A stretch of 64,000 bases of DNA. It comes from Hanleya hanleyi. Lineage: Eukaryota; Mollusca; Polyplacophora; Lepidopleurida; Hanleyidae. Of the stretch, positions 1 to 11,236 are shown piece after piece. A model generated the notes under the pieces. That model was not told where the DNA came from. It worked only from the letters and a program-made list of their open reading frames with translations, and searched no databases. The DNA lies in assembly GCA_036873755.1 (NCBI GenBank), contig JAVTVY010025122.1:43085-107084 (forward strand). The letters are read 5' to 3'. Every line of letters begins with the position of its first letter. Position 1 is the stretch's first letter. A program made the translations under genes and the position numbers.

Positions 1-165
1 GTTCCAAAAATATCAAATCCGTATCGCTGATCAGTATTCTTAATCCATAATATTCGTTATAGAGTCGTCATCTAAAAAAAAAGATGTGTCTCAGTCACGC
101 TTTGATTGTGAGTGTTCATATGAGTACCATGAGGATCTTGAAGTACATGGGTCAATACGGCCCCT
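1..165 (-). repeat. 3' tail of retroelement family A, fragment
   Basis: Read on the minus strand this is the untranslated tail that follows the reverse-transcriptase remnants at 1,196-1,577 and 53,350-53,695. It runs from GGGGCTAGGGGCCGTAT... to the stretch ending TTTTTGGAAC. It is cut by the window edge and joins abruptly, at GCCC, to a sense-oriented RT fragment. It is non-coding. Confidence 0.75.
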
Positions 166-1195
166 AGCCCGTTCCTTCTCATTCACCAAACGCTATATAG
201 ACGATCTTCTCGCTGTGGATAATCGCTATATAAATGACGCAGTGAAGGATATATATCCACCTTCACTGGATTTGAAGGAAACTACAGATTACAAGCGTCT
301 AGTCCGTCATTCATAATCCAGCCGTCGTCCATTAGAGAATATCCGCGTCCATAATCCAAAGACCTATTCCATTTTCCATATAACAGTATTAGCACCAAAT
401 TCAAAAAGACAATCATAGTATACATACATAAACATAGGCTTGTTTCCTGCAAGAGAGAAGCGGTCAACAGTTTTCAATGATGCCGGCAAGACATCATGAT
501 GTTCCAAAAATATCAAATCCGTATCGCTGATCAGTATTCTTAATCCATAATATTCGTTATAGAGTCGTCATCTAAAAAAGATGTATCTCAGTCACGCTTT
601 GATTGTGACTGTTCATATGAGTACCGTGAGGATCTTGAAGTACATGGGTTCATACGGCCCCTAGCCCCGGGTTAAGCGGAATTAGACACAAGTTACGAAA
701 CGTAGCGCCATAGATCTTGCACGCTACGTTCGTATTTTGCTATCAGCATGCGATATGTATCGCCAAATTTGAGAAACTTTGAGTGGAGGCGCTTGGTGGA
801 ATAACCCTGTTTTATAAGTTTCTTATTTAGATCTCTATCTCTATAAAAATGAAGCGGGCATTCTCTCTCGTCGACTTTATGACAAAAGAGATGATTACAA
901 TTTCGACATCGTAAACTATCCCTTTTTGGATAGTAATATTCCAGTGGGACCTGCATATGGCGTATACATATCTCGCTTAGTAGCATTTGCTAGATCCTGT
1001 GTTAAATGTGATGATTTTAATCAACGTCACAAAACATTGTTGCAGAAACTTATAAAACAGGGCTATTCCACCAAGCGCCTCCACTCAAAGTTTCTCTAAT
1101 TTGGCGATACATATCGCATGCTGATAGCAAAATACGAACGTAGCGTGCAAGATCTATGGCGCTACGTTTCGTAACTTGTGTCTAATTCCGCTTAA
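166..1195 (+). pseudogene. Reverse transcriptase C-terminal remnant, split by an inverted insertion
   Basis: Two pieces of one RT reading frame lie in the same direction, 166-290 and about 826-1,195. The first encodes the catalytic YxDD block (SFTKRYIDDLLAVDN) followed by the DIYPPSLDLKETT block. The second encodes the DKRDDYNFDIVNYPFL, SNIPVGPAYGVYIS and C-terminal thumb-like blocks and ends near WRYVS. These blocks are typical of an RT family common in marine invertebrate genomes (non-LTR or Penelope-like; clade not assigned). The pieces are separated by a minus-strand copy of the same family at 289-825, and an in-frame stop lies near 1,100. The palm domain upstream of YxDD is missing, so this is a dead fragment. 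The RT identity is clear; the clade is not. Confidence 0.7.
289..825 (-). mobile_element. 5'-truncated family A copy nested in inverted orientation
   Basis: This segment is the near-perfect reverse complement of 1,046-1,577, giving arms of about 535 bp around a spacer of about 220 bp. It starts inside the RT C-terminus (near 825) and ends at the family's 3' end (TTACAAGCGTCTAGTCC at 289), as expected for a 5'-truncated retrotransposon insertion. It sits inside the RT frame of the host copy. About 20 bp of host sequence seems lost at the junction and I see no target duplication. Encoded ORFs are accidental. Confidence 0.65.
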
Positions 1196-1577
1196 CCCGG
1201 GGCTAGGGGCCGTATGAACCCATGTACTTCAAGATCCTCATGGTACTCATATGAACAGTCACAATCAAAGCGTGACTGAGATACATCATTCTTTAGATGA
1301 CGACTTTACAACGAATATTATGGATTAAGAATACTGATCAGCGATACGGATTTGATATTTTTGGAACATCATGATGTCTTGCCGGCATCATTGAAAACTG
1401 TTGACCGCTTCTCTCTTGCAGGAAACAAGCCTATGTTTATGTATATTATGATTGTCTTTTTGAATTTGGTGCTAATACTGTTATATGGAATATGGAATAG
1501 GTCTTTGGATTATGGACGCGGATATTCTCTAATGGACGACGGCTGGATTATGAAGGACGGACTAGACGCTTGTAATT
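1196..1577 (+). repeat. Family A 3' tail, well-preserved copy
   Basis: Non-coding tail directly downstream of the RT remnant, beginning at GGGCTAGGGGCCGTATG and ending at GACTAGACGCTTGTAA. It is the best reference for the tail fragments elsewhere in the window. A 101-codon ORF at 1,352-1,657 is carried by the tail and is not considered a gene. Confidence 0.7.
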
Positions 1578-1796
1578 TACAAAGTCACAATCAAAGCGTG
1601 ACTGAGATAGATCATTCTCTAGAAAACGACTGGGAAATTGGTTTAGATAAAAAATAATGGTTAGTGATACGGATTGCATTTTGAGAATATTGCTCTCGTT
1701 TTTTAAAAGTGTTGACCTCTTATCTTTCACTGGAAACCATCTAGTATTTTCATTTTAAATTTCATTTCATGAATATTGAGAATTGTATGAAAAAGC
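1578..1796 (+). repeat. Diverged family A tail fragment
   Basis: The stretch starts again with the motif AATCAAAGCGTGACTGAGAT found inside the preceding tail, and continues with weaker similarity to it. It therefore looks like an older tail copy joined end to end with the one before. No coding signal is seen. Confidence 0.5.
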
Positions 1797-2290
1797 TCGT
1801 TCCTTCTAATTCACCAAACGATATATAGACGATCTTCTCACTGTGGATAATTGCTATATAAATGACAAAGGAAAGGATATATATCCACCTACATTGGATA
1901 TGAATGAAACTACAGATAAACCTACCGGCACATCGCATTTAGACCCATATCTCTATTAAAATGAAGCAGCCTCTCTCCTCGACTTTACGACCGGAGAGAT
2001 GATTGCAATTTCGACATCGTAAACTACCGGTATCCCTGTTCGGAGTTACATTCCGGTGGGACCTGCATATGAAATATACATATCACGCCTAGCAGAATTC
2101 GCTAGATTGTGTTTAAAATGTGACAATTTTAAGCATTACAAACATTATTGCAGAAACTTATGAAACAGGGCTATACCACCGAGGTCCTCCACACAAAGTT
2201 TCTCAAATTTAGCGATACATATCGTGCGCTTTTTGCAAAGTACTAACGTAGCGTGCAAGATCTATGACGTTAAGTATCGTAACTTTTGTC
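1797..2290 (+). pseudogene. Reverse transcriptase C-terminal remnant, second copy
   Basis: This copy carries the same block order as the first: KRYIDDLL-like YxDD (here R to I), DIYPPTLDMNETT, SYLDLYL-like, a degraded KRDD/NFDIVN block, SNIPVGPAYEIYIS and the C-terminal helix region. It has several frameshifts and stops, so no long ORF survives. It is followed without a break by its own 3' tail. It has drifted further than the copy at 166-1,195, and is an inactive 5'-truncated retroelement. Confidence 0.65.
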
Positions 2291-2610
2291 TATTTCCGCT
2301 TAACCCGGAGCTAGGGGTCGCATGAATTCATATATTTCAAGATGCCCATGGTTCTCCTATGAACAACCACAATAAAATCGTGACTGAGATACATCATTCT
2401 CTAGATAACGACTTTACAGCGAAAATCATATGGACTAAGAATACTGATCCCCGTTACGGATTAGATATTTTGTTAACATCGTGATGTCTTGCCGGCATTA
2501 TTGAAAACTGTTGAGCGCTTCTCTCTTGCAGGAATCTCGCCTGTATTTACCATGATTTTTTTAATGCTGTTGTATGAAATTGGCCTTTGGAATATGGACA
2601 CTGAAATACG
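2291..2610 (+). repeat. Family A 3' tail, diverged
   Basis: Continues from the RT remnant with CCGGAGCTAGGGGTCGCATG, then the GTGACTGAGATACATCATTC and TCTTGCCGGCAT blocks of the family tail. Similarity fades after about 2,600. Confidence 0.6.
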
Positions 2611-2788
2611 GATCCTAGCCTCAGATCAATCGTTGTTTACAGAGAATTCAAGAGCGTTTACGGTTAAAAGTACCTCATACGATATTTTATTCTACAGATA
2701 CTTCAAATTACAGTCTTGATTTGGAATTGATTCTAATATGCCTAATCCGATCCTAAGAAATCTATACTATGGAAGACTCGCATACTAT

Positions 2789-3062
2789 CACAGCCAGAAA
2801 ACAAGGTGATATCTATCACCCAGAACATGTGATGAGCTAGAACGATCACCCTTTTTTATGATCACCTTTAAAAATTTTGGTCATCTCAACTGAAGAGTGA
2901 TGAGCAATGATTGTAAATTCAGGTCATCATCTTTCAAGGGTGATGAGGCAAAACCGTCAGCCTTAAATGATGATGGCCGTCACCATTCAATGTTAATGAC
3001 TCTAAGTCATCACCTGTAAATGACCAGGTCTGATCACCAGTAAAGTTTTTTTTCTGGTTGTG
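2789..3062. mobile_element. 274-bp non-autonomous element with GATCACC/GTCATCACC repeats
   Basis: The ends are inverted: CACAGCCAGAAAA on the left against CACAACCAGAAAA read from the right. TAT flanks both sides as a possible target duplication. The interior repeats the words TGATCACC and GTCATCACC many times in both orientations. A partial relative lies at about 22,255-22,380. No ORF. Superfamily not assigned. Confidence 0.6.
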
Positions 3063-6000
3063 TATCCACGTATAAAGATCAACTTATTCCAGATTTAACC
3101 ACATCTTATCTGTGATGTGTTATTCGTGAGTTTTCCATCACAATCATTTCTCATCCATGTGTATATTTTAATCACATAAGGCGACGGCCGTCAGCTGCAA
3201 ATTTTAAAGAATATAAGTTTCGAACTATTTTTGGAACGGCAGTATTCGATAATAAGTCATGCTACGTCATGTGCGACATTATAGTACTAGGCGATCGTGT
3301 AGTAATATATTAAAAACATTATAGTACAAATATCTTTATTGTTTGTCTGTCTGTACGTGCCAGTCCTATGTTTACATGAAGACGTGTTCCTGTCATGTAG
3401 GGTTCCAAAACTGTCTTGAGTGTGTCCACAAACTACCGCATATTGCGTTATTCTGACCGTAGGGCACATGACAGCGGGCATCGACAGGCAAGGGAGTGTT
3501 TGAATAATGTTAGTTAAACATGACAACCGGAAATCTGATATACCTTTCAATAGATCTGGCTGTAAGATTGAGAAACACTGTTTCATGTTTTCCGATGTAA
3601 TAAACGACTCATCTCCTGTGTATTGCATGGCACATCCAACCATGTTTAAGTCAATTTCCTTAATGTAAAGCGTAAATTTCTTAATATTTTGTCAGATGTC
3701 AGCAAAACCACCTAGTGAACATGGGGCAAAATATTGCAGGAGAAGCGGAAACAGGTAACCAGGCTAACAATTTGACCAGGCATCACAGTACACTATTCTT
3801 CTGACCTTCTCAACGCTCACATTCTCGCATATCCTTGTGTCAGAACATCTGTATTGTTGCAATATCACATGCTGGATATTTTGCATCGTGAAGTGTGATC
3901 ACAAACTGGTTTATGCAGCAGCCATATGTTTTCAATGATGCCGAGAAGGCATTGGGATAATTTCTTCTCCAAAATACGTATCAGTGATCAGTATTCTTGT
4001 AATAATATGGATTACCAAATCGTTTGCCAGGCACAATGTATCTCAGTCACACTTTGATTGCGACTGCTCATATGAACTCCGTCCATGTACATGTATGTCT
4101 GGGGAGCTAGCAAATCCACACGCAAGTGCAAATGGACGGATATCAGTGTATCGATCATTATTGTCTGACGCTTAGAACCATTGTCAGTCAGTGTCAAACA
4201 AGAGCACGAAAGAGCTGACATCATTACAGATTTCACTTTCATTCGAACGGTTTTCAGAGTGTACTAAATAATGCATTTGATATATACTCGTTACCCATTG
4301 AAATACACTCGCTAATCATCCACAGAAAAATATGCAGTGTATTTATTAACTTCATCTTTCTGTGCACTTCTGGCAGTGTCAGATATCTGCACACTCAGTT
4401 GTGCGGACTTACACCAGCCGGGCGTACTGGCGTAATGATGTTCTCTCTGGTGATGGACCAAGCTGTTCCAAACGGTAGTGTTGGCTGCTTCAGGACAAGA
4501 GAGATTAGCACCAATATACACTCAAAGACCGTATTTTACCACCAGTTTTTGTTAACCTGCAGGTTAATATTGCGAATACGTTTCCTAAAAACTGGTTTGT
4601 GCCGCTGCTTGACCTATAGTCACATTATCTATAGTAAATACCGCCAAACCAGATTGTACCCTACATATGCATGCCTTCAAGGGAAAAACAATAGGTAGCA
4701 ATGTCGAAATTGTCTCACGAAGTAGACACAGTGGTAAGTTACATTTGCACATCCATGGCGTTCAAAGTCGCGAAACTGCATAATTTGCTAATAAAAATAA
4801 TAATAATTTGCTAGCGTGGAGTGGTCAATACATTATTTGAAGCAAAATAAAGAATTCAACATGAATTTGTTTGAACTCAATACAACAACTTGAAAATAAG
4901 AATCGTTAAATATTGACATGTGGGTGGTAGTTACGGTTCAACCAATACCGAATAATTCTTTCATTTACAAAATTTAGTATTGTATTCCTTGGACGATTAC
5001 ATACAGGTAACAAAGTAGATATTCCAGATTGGAGCAGTCCACATCGGGAACATCCGTACGCGCCACAGTTGCATCAGTGGCCAGTGTATTATATTTCCAA
5101 TGTGCTACATCTAGGTTTAAGAGGTTTTGTTGCCATTCGTTTGGCGAAAGTTTTCCGATGTCTCCCACAATGCCTGTATTTATAGGCGAATCAGCACATC
5201 AAATAAATTAGAAATTTATAATGGAATTAACAGTTTCCTAGAAACTATCAGCAACAGATTTAAACTTCAGTTATCCGACGAAAAACCAACCTCACTTCAC
5301 GTTCGGCCTACTTACACTTTGGATTTTAGGTTTTCATCTGTATTTCAACATGCGATTTTGACACTGATCTTTATTTCCGAAAATCAAGACAGTGAACGGT
5401 CTCTTTTCTGTGGCTAAAATGTTAATCAGTAAAAAAATCAGTAAAATATAAGCAAAGAAATTGTATGTTCCCCGTATTATTTTCGATCTAAAATTGCATT
5501 TTGAAGAAAATTTTGAAGACAAAATCACTAAAATCTTGGTGAAAATGTCTCATTTTCAAGTAATTCAATGCGAGGCTGTTGTGCATGCAAAATGTAACGA
5601 GTGTTGTGCATGCAAAATGTAACGAACCTCCTTAAATATGTTGGTTTTCGCACCAAGGTCACCATGTTTGCCATTTTAGTTTCACTACTTGCTCAAGCCG
5701 ATGCGACCAACGGCGGCTCACGGTGTAGCGGATTGACATAGTGAAGATCAGAGCTATTATAATTTGACGAGACACTGTTTTCTTTAAGATCCATGACGGT
5801 ATGAATAAAGACTAATTCAAAAAGGTTTAGGCAGTTTTCTGTTATGAAGAAACACATCGCTTAAAAGTGATCCGGTGTTGCGCTGCAACATTATCCACTT
5901 TGCAAATATAAAATACGATATACTAGTTTGCTAAAGTACTTACGAAATGTATCGAGTATCTCTAGGCCGGTTTTTATTTGGAGTCTCAATAAATATGAGC

Positions 6001-7488
6001 TAACATTTCATTGCCATTGTACTCAGCCAGAAAATATCACGTAAGTTTGAAATATTATCTGTGCTGGTCAAAGTATATAGAGAATTCATACTCAATTGAT
6101 CGTCCGAAAGGTCAAACATAGCGTCAAACCTGTTACTTTAACATGCCCAATCGTGTCGATATTTCACAATCTGTATTGGCAATTCGGCTACAATTTTTCA
6201 ACGTGGGTGGAATCTGACACATTTGAAACAAACGGCGAGAATATTAGAGTTACATGGATAGAGGAAGTTGGCTGCCCGCAGTAAGTGTATTATCACTATT
6301 ATCCCGTCTTTCTGCATGCAAGGCTTTGCGTATCATACTGTATAACATCATGCCTAATATCCTTGGGATAGGTGCGCCCCATTTACGACAGAGGTATCTA
6401 TGTAGAGTCAACTTTGAGCAACAAATAGTAGATAAATTCATGGAGGAAAAGATCAAAACGCCATTCATGCTAATATCTAATGATTTTCAAACGTATTTAA
6501 CTGTCTTAAGTTTAACAAACGAGTGATGTTCCCTAAAAACAGAGAAGTTGGGGAGCAACGGTTATCGGAAATTTGGGATAAACCTTTGTTTGCTGTCTTT
6601 AATTTCTTTTACGGAGCTGCGGGGTTAGCTTAATGAGGTTGAAATTTTAGTACATTGCTCATGTTTCTGTGCATCTGCCAAAACAGGGATATTTGAAAGA
6701 AAATTACTAGAAAAAGTGAATATTAAAATAAATAGTTTCGTTATCTTTCGTTTACCGGAAGTTACCCGATATGTCCAACTAATCCTACATGGATAGACCC
6801 CATGTGCATTTATGTCAATCGAAAATGAATATTAAACTTGTAATATCCCTCAAAACTGTCAACAGCGGCTATCTGACAGAAAACACAAATACGTCTATCA
6901 ATTGTTGCACGTTGTTCCACGTTGCAATTGAGGTTTCCTCCTTTGGTTTTTGATACTTATTTCCGTTGCCATAAATCGGTATGACGAAGGACCCATTTTT
7001 GTGGCTAATTTCAAAAAGTAATACATGCGGGAAAAATATAAGCAAAGAAACTCAGTGTTCAATTTTCTCTCTAAGATGGTATGTGGAGTGTATATTCTGA
7101 ATGAACCTTAGAATTCCATTGAGAGTTGTGTTATTTCTTGGATGATCTCATTCATACAGAATGATTTATATATATATAAAACTACATGGTCAAAATATAC
7201 CGTTTGTATAATTATTTTTTTATGTGCTTTTTGTTGAAGTAGTACTTCAATATAGGACTTTACTAAAGGAGTTTTTCCATCAACTTGTTTGCATCTAGAA
7301 GGTAACGAAACCCCTCAAAAGATAGTGGTATATATGTGGACGGTCCAACTTTGAGATGGGCCATGAATTGATATAATGTAAATAAGAAAAAATGCTTTAT
7401 CTCAATTTTCCCTATCAGTCTGGATTATTTACTGGTACATCATGTTAAAAAGTTAACAATATTGATGCCAAGGATACGAGCGTCAGAC
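3063..7488. other. Intergenic DNA, no gene recognised
   Basis: No ORF here has a recognisable domain or a convincing exon structure; those present are short and scattered. Contents I can name are a minus-strand family A tail fragment (3,925-4,105) and a short exact direct repeat containing TTGTGCATGCAAAATGTAAC at about 5,578-5,624. Confidence 0.5.
3925..4105 (-). repeat. Family A tail fragment
   Basis: On the minus strand it shows the tail words GTGACTGAGATACATTGTGC, ACTGATCACTGATACG and GCATCATTGAAAAC in family order, with clear divergence. Confidence 0.55.
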
Positions 7489-7660
7489 CCGGTGTGAAAG
7501 AAATGGTGGTCCCTGGAATATGAGTGTCCGCTTTCTACGATTTAACCCAGCCCGGAAAATGGCATCTGAAAAGGGTCATTTGAATTATCAGAGTCCACTC
7601 TGGGTAAAGCATAGGAGAACGGGCACTGGTCTCTGCGGACCATCGTTTCTTTTACACCGG
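7489..7660. mobile_element. 172-bp palindromic MITE
   Basis: The left end CCGGTGTGAAAGAAATGGTG and the right end read in reverse (CCGGTGTAAAAGAAACGATG) form terminal inverted repeats of about 25 bp, and the interior is partly self-complementary. It is too short to code. I could not define a target duplication. Confidence 0.6.
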
Positions 7661-7689
7661 CATGCATCAGCCAGGTGTCGCTCATGAAG

Positions 7690-7850
7690 AATGTCTGCGT
7701 TCTTAATCGAAACACCTAATTCATAAAACCGTATCAGCATCAGATTCCATGTAGCAATACATTATATAGAAACACAAGCTAGTTTCTCGACGAGAGAATT
7801 GGTCAACAGTTTCAATGATACCGACAGGATATCATGATGTTCCTATCGTC
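7690..7850 (-). repeat. Family A tail fragment
   Basis: The minus strand reads GAACATCATGATATCCTGTC, then GGTATCATTGAAACTGTTGA and a TCTCGTCGAGAAACTAGC variant of the tail, in the expected order. Confidence 0.5.
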
Positions 7851-8169
7851 GCTGTCATATTTCTTGTTTCACGTTTTGTTGTCCTACACGCGGATCTTTT
7901 GATTGCATTACGGTAGAGATGCAACCTGTATATTGAACAAGCAGCCAGAGGATGCTAGGTCCCCCGACAAAATGGCAGCAATATTTATAAGCGCTGTCGG
8001 TTTCAGAAGATATTCATGAGGATGGCAACAGCTACTTCACAGGCGTAAGAAGCAGAGGGGTCTTTCCACCTTCCCAGGTTTTGAGATCAACTCCGAATGG
8101 CTGACTGAATGTTGATTGCTACTGTAATATATTTTCTTTACCATGTAGCATGAAAATTATGTAACCGAA
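7851..8169. other. Intergenic, nothing recognised
   Basis: About 320 bp between the tail fragment and the satellite. No coding or repeat signal was recognised. Confidence 0.4.
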
Positions 8170-9187
8170 ATGCAACCCCAAGAGACAACTCATGGCATAT
8201 TATCTGCAAACTAAATTTGACAAGAATATGAAGGCATCCTCAACCTATTGCCCAGAAACCAAATTTAGACTTTGCCACAAGGAGTCACCACCTGTAGGTG
8301 CAAGCAGGCAAAACACAATCCCAAATGACATCTCATGTCATGGTATCGGCATATGAACTTTGAGACTCTGAAGAGGGGTCCTCAAGTTATTGCCGGTACT
8401 AGATGCCCACCGGTGTTCATGTTATTTGGGGTGGGTCACATATGAATACAAAATCTGAGAATAATCTGATGAGCAGTTGCCAAATTATTGCCCGGAAACA
8501 AATTTTTCCACCAGGAGACGCCACCTGTAGGCAGAAGCGGGAAAATACAATCCCAAGGAACATGGTATCGTGGGGACATCTGCATACCAAATTTGAGAAG
8601 AATCCGATGAGGGTCCTCAAGTTATTGCCCAGAAACCAAATTTAGATTTTGACACCAGGTGACGCCACCTCTAGGCGCAAGTCAGTGAAATGCATTATCA
8701 AGCGACATCTTATGTCACGGTACATTCATACAAAATTTGAGAAGAATCCGATGGTTAGTTCTCAAGTTATTACCCGGAAACGAATTTGTGATGTTGCCAC
8801 CAGGTGGCGCCACCTGTGAGTGCAAGTGAGCGAAAGGCAATCCCAAGCAACAGCTCCTGGCATGGTAAATGCATGCCAAATTTGAGACGAATCCGATGAG
8901 CCGCAACGTTTCTCATGTTACCCAGAAAGGTACATATGTAGGATATTTCAAAGAAATTCGACCAAGTGTTCCTAAGTTATCACTTGCAGCATGGAATAAT
9001 GGAATGAACTCTAGTGGCGCCACCTCCGGGTGGATTTTGCTGAAACGCATCACCAACGGTGTTTTGTCGCAGGGAATGCATTTACCAAATTTCGAAGAAA
9101 TCCGACAAATTGTTCGAAAGTTATCGCTCGCGAAGGATTTGAACAAACATGAACGGACATGCATTAAAGATTGGAACAAGACCCAGT
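8170..9187 (+). repeat. Diverged flank of the 170-bp satellite
   Basis: Old monomers, recognisable by a core like CACCAGGTGACGCCACCT and a second block like GCCAAATTTGAGAAGAATCC. Cores lie near 8,287, 8,511, 8,658, 8,799 and 9,014, with irregular spacing of about 140-225 bp. Divergence falls from left to right toward the homogeneous array that follows. ORFs here are by-products of the repeat. Confidence 0.75.
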
Positions 9188-11236
9188 GGCGCCACCTACA
9201 GGCGGATCTTGCTGAAACGTAATACCAGCGACGTCTTGTCGCAAAGAATGCAGATGCCAAATTTCGGAGGAATCCGACAAAGCATTTAGGAGTTATCGCT
9301 TACGCAGTATTTGCACGGACATGCACTAAATATTGGAACAAGACCCAGTGGCGCCACCTACAGGCGGATCTTGCTGAAACGTAATACCAAGAGACGTCTT
9401 GTCGCAAAGAATGCAGATGCCAAATTCCGGAGGAATCCGACAAAGCATTTAGGAGTTATCGCTTATGAAGCATTTGCACGAACATCCACGGACATGCACT
9501 AAAGATTGGAACAAGACCCAGTGGCACCACCTACAGGCGGATCTTGCTGAAACGTAATACCAACAGACGTCTTGTCGCAAAGAATGCAGATGCCAAATTT
9601 CGGAGGAATCCGACAAAGCATTCAGGAGTTATCGCTTACGAAGTATTTGCACGGACATGCACGGACATGCACTAAGATTGGAACAAGACCCAGTGGCGCC
9701 ACCTACAGGCAGATCTTGCTGAAACGTAATACCAAGAGACGTCTTGTCGCAAAGAATCCAGATGCCAAATTTCGGAGGAATCCGACAAAGCATTTAGAAG
9801 TTATTGCTTACAAAGTATTTGCACGGACATGTCCGTGCATGTACGGACACATAGAAGCAAGATCCCAGTGGCGCCACCTACAGGCGGATCTTGCTGAAAC
9901 GTAATACCAAGAGACGTCTTGTCGCAAAGAATGCAGATGCCAAATTTCTGAGGAATCCGACAAAGCATTTAGGAGTTATCGCTTACGCAATATTTGCACG
10001 GACATGCACTAAATATTGGAACAAGACCCAGTGGCGCCACCTACAGGCGGATCTTGCTGAAACGTAATACCAACAGACGTCTTGTCGCAAAGAATGCAGA
10101 TGCCAAATTTCGGAGGAATCCGACAAAGCATTCAGGAGTTATCACTTACGAAGTATTTGTACGGACATGCACGAACATGCACTAAAGATTGGAACAAGAC
10201 CCAGTGGCGCCACCTACAGGCGGATCTTGCTGAAACGTAATACCAACAGACGCCTTGTCGCAAAGAATCCAGATGCCAAATTTCGGAGGAATCCGACAAA
10301 GCATTTAGAAGTTATTGCTTACGAAGTATTTGCACGGACACATAGAAGCAAGACCCCAGTGGCGCCACCTACAGGCGGATCTTGCTGAAACGTAATACCA
10401 AGAGACGTCTTGTCGCAAAGAATGCAGATGCCAAATTTCTGAGGAATCCGACAAAGCATTTAGGAGTTATCGCTTACGCAGTATTTGCACGGACATGCAC
10501 TAAATATTGGAACAAGACCCAGTGGCGCCACCTACAGGCGGATCTTGCTGAAACGTAATACCAACAGACGTCGTGTCGCAAAGAATGCAGATGCCAAATT
10601 TCGGAGGAATACGACAAAGCATTTAGGAGTTATCGCTTATGAAGCATTTGCACGAGCATCCACGGACATGCACTAAAGATTGGAACAAGACCCAGTGGCG
10701 CCACCTACAGGCGGATCTTGCTGAAACGTAATACCAAGAGACGTCTTGTCGCAAAGAATCCAGATGCCAAATTTCGGATGAATCCGACAAAGCATTTAGA
10801 AGTTATTGCTTACGAAGTATTTGCACGGACATGTCCGTGCATGCACGGACACATAGAAGCAAGACCCCAGTGGCGCCACCTACAGGCGGATCTTGCTGAA
10901 ACGTAATACCAAGAGACGTATTGTCGCAAAGAATGCAGATGCCAAATTTCGGAGGAATCCGACAAAGCATTTAGAAGTTATTGCTTACGAAAATTTGCAC
11001 GGACATGTCCGTGCATGCACGGACATGTCCGTGCATGCACGGACACATAGAAGCAAGACCCCAGTGGCGCCACCTACAGGCGGATCTTGCTGAAACGTAA
11101 TACCAAGAGACGTCTTGTCGCAAAGAATGCAGATGCCAAATTTCGGTGGAATCCGACAAAGCATTTAGAAGTTATTGCTTACGAAGTATTTGCACGGACA
11201 TGTCCGTGCATGCACGGACACATAGAAGCAAGAACC
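9188..11236 (+). repeat. Satellite array, twelve 155-194 bp monomers with higher-order structure
   Basis: Monomers start at the core GGCGCCACCTACAGGCGG, at 9,188, 9,350, 9,523, 9,695, 9,870, 10,033, 10,206, 10,361, 10,524, 10,697, 10,872 and 11,066. Each contains CTTGCTGAAACGTAATACC, a CTTGTCGCAAAGAAT block, CGGAGGAATCCGACAAAGC and a variable GCACGGACATG run. Monomers fall into types by length and diagnostic bases, and the types recur in order (162-173-172-175 / 163-173-155 / 163-173-175, then 194 and about 170). Repeated ORFs (about 62-110 codons, often ending LAET-stop) come from the repeat and have no gene support. The array stops sharply at about 11,236. Confidence 0.9.

Noticed and set aside
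693..986. 97-codon minus ORF with Cys pairs resembling a small zinc-binding protein (CRNCNHLFCH)
   Set aside because: Its first half is the antisense of the RT DKRDD/NFDIVN region and its second half the sense RT C-terminus of the nested copy; the Cys pattern is accidental. The same antisense pattern recurs at 52,965-53,147.
8170..11236. CRISPR-like repeat-spacer array
   Set aside because: The whole 155-194-bp unit repeats, not a short repeat with unique spacers, and the context is eukaryotic.
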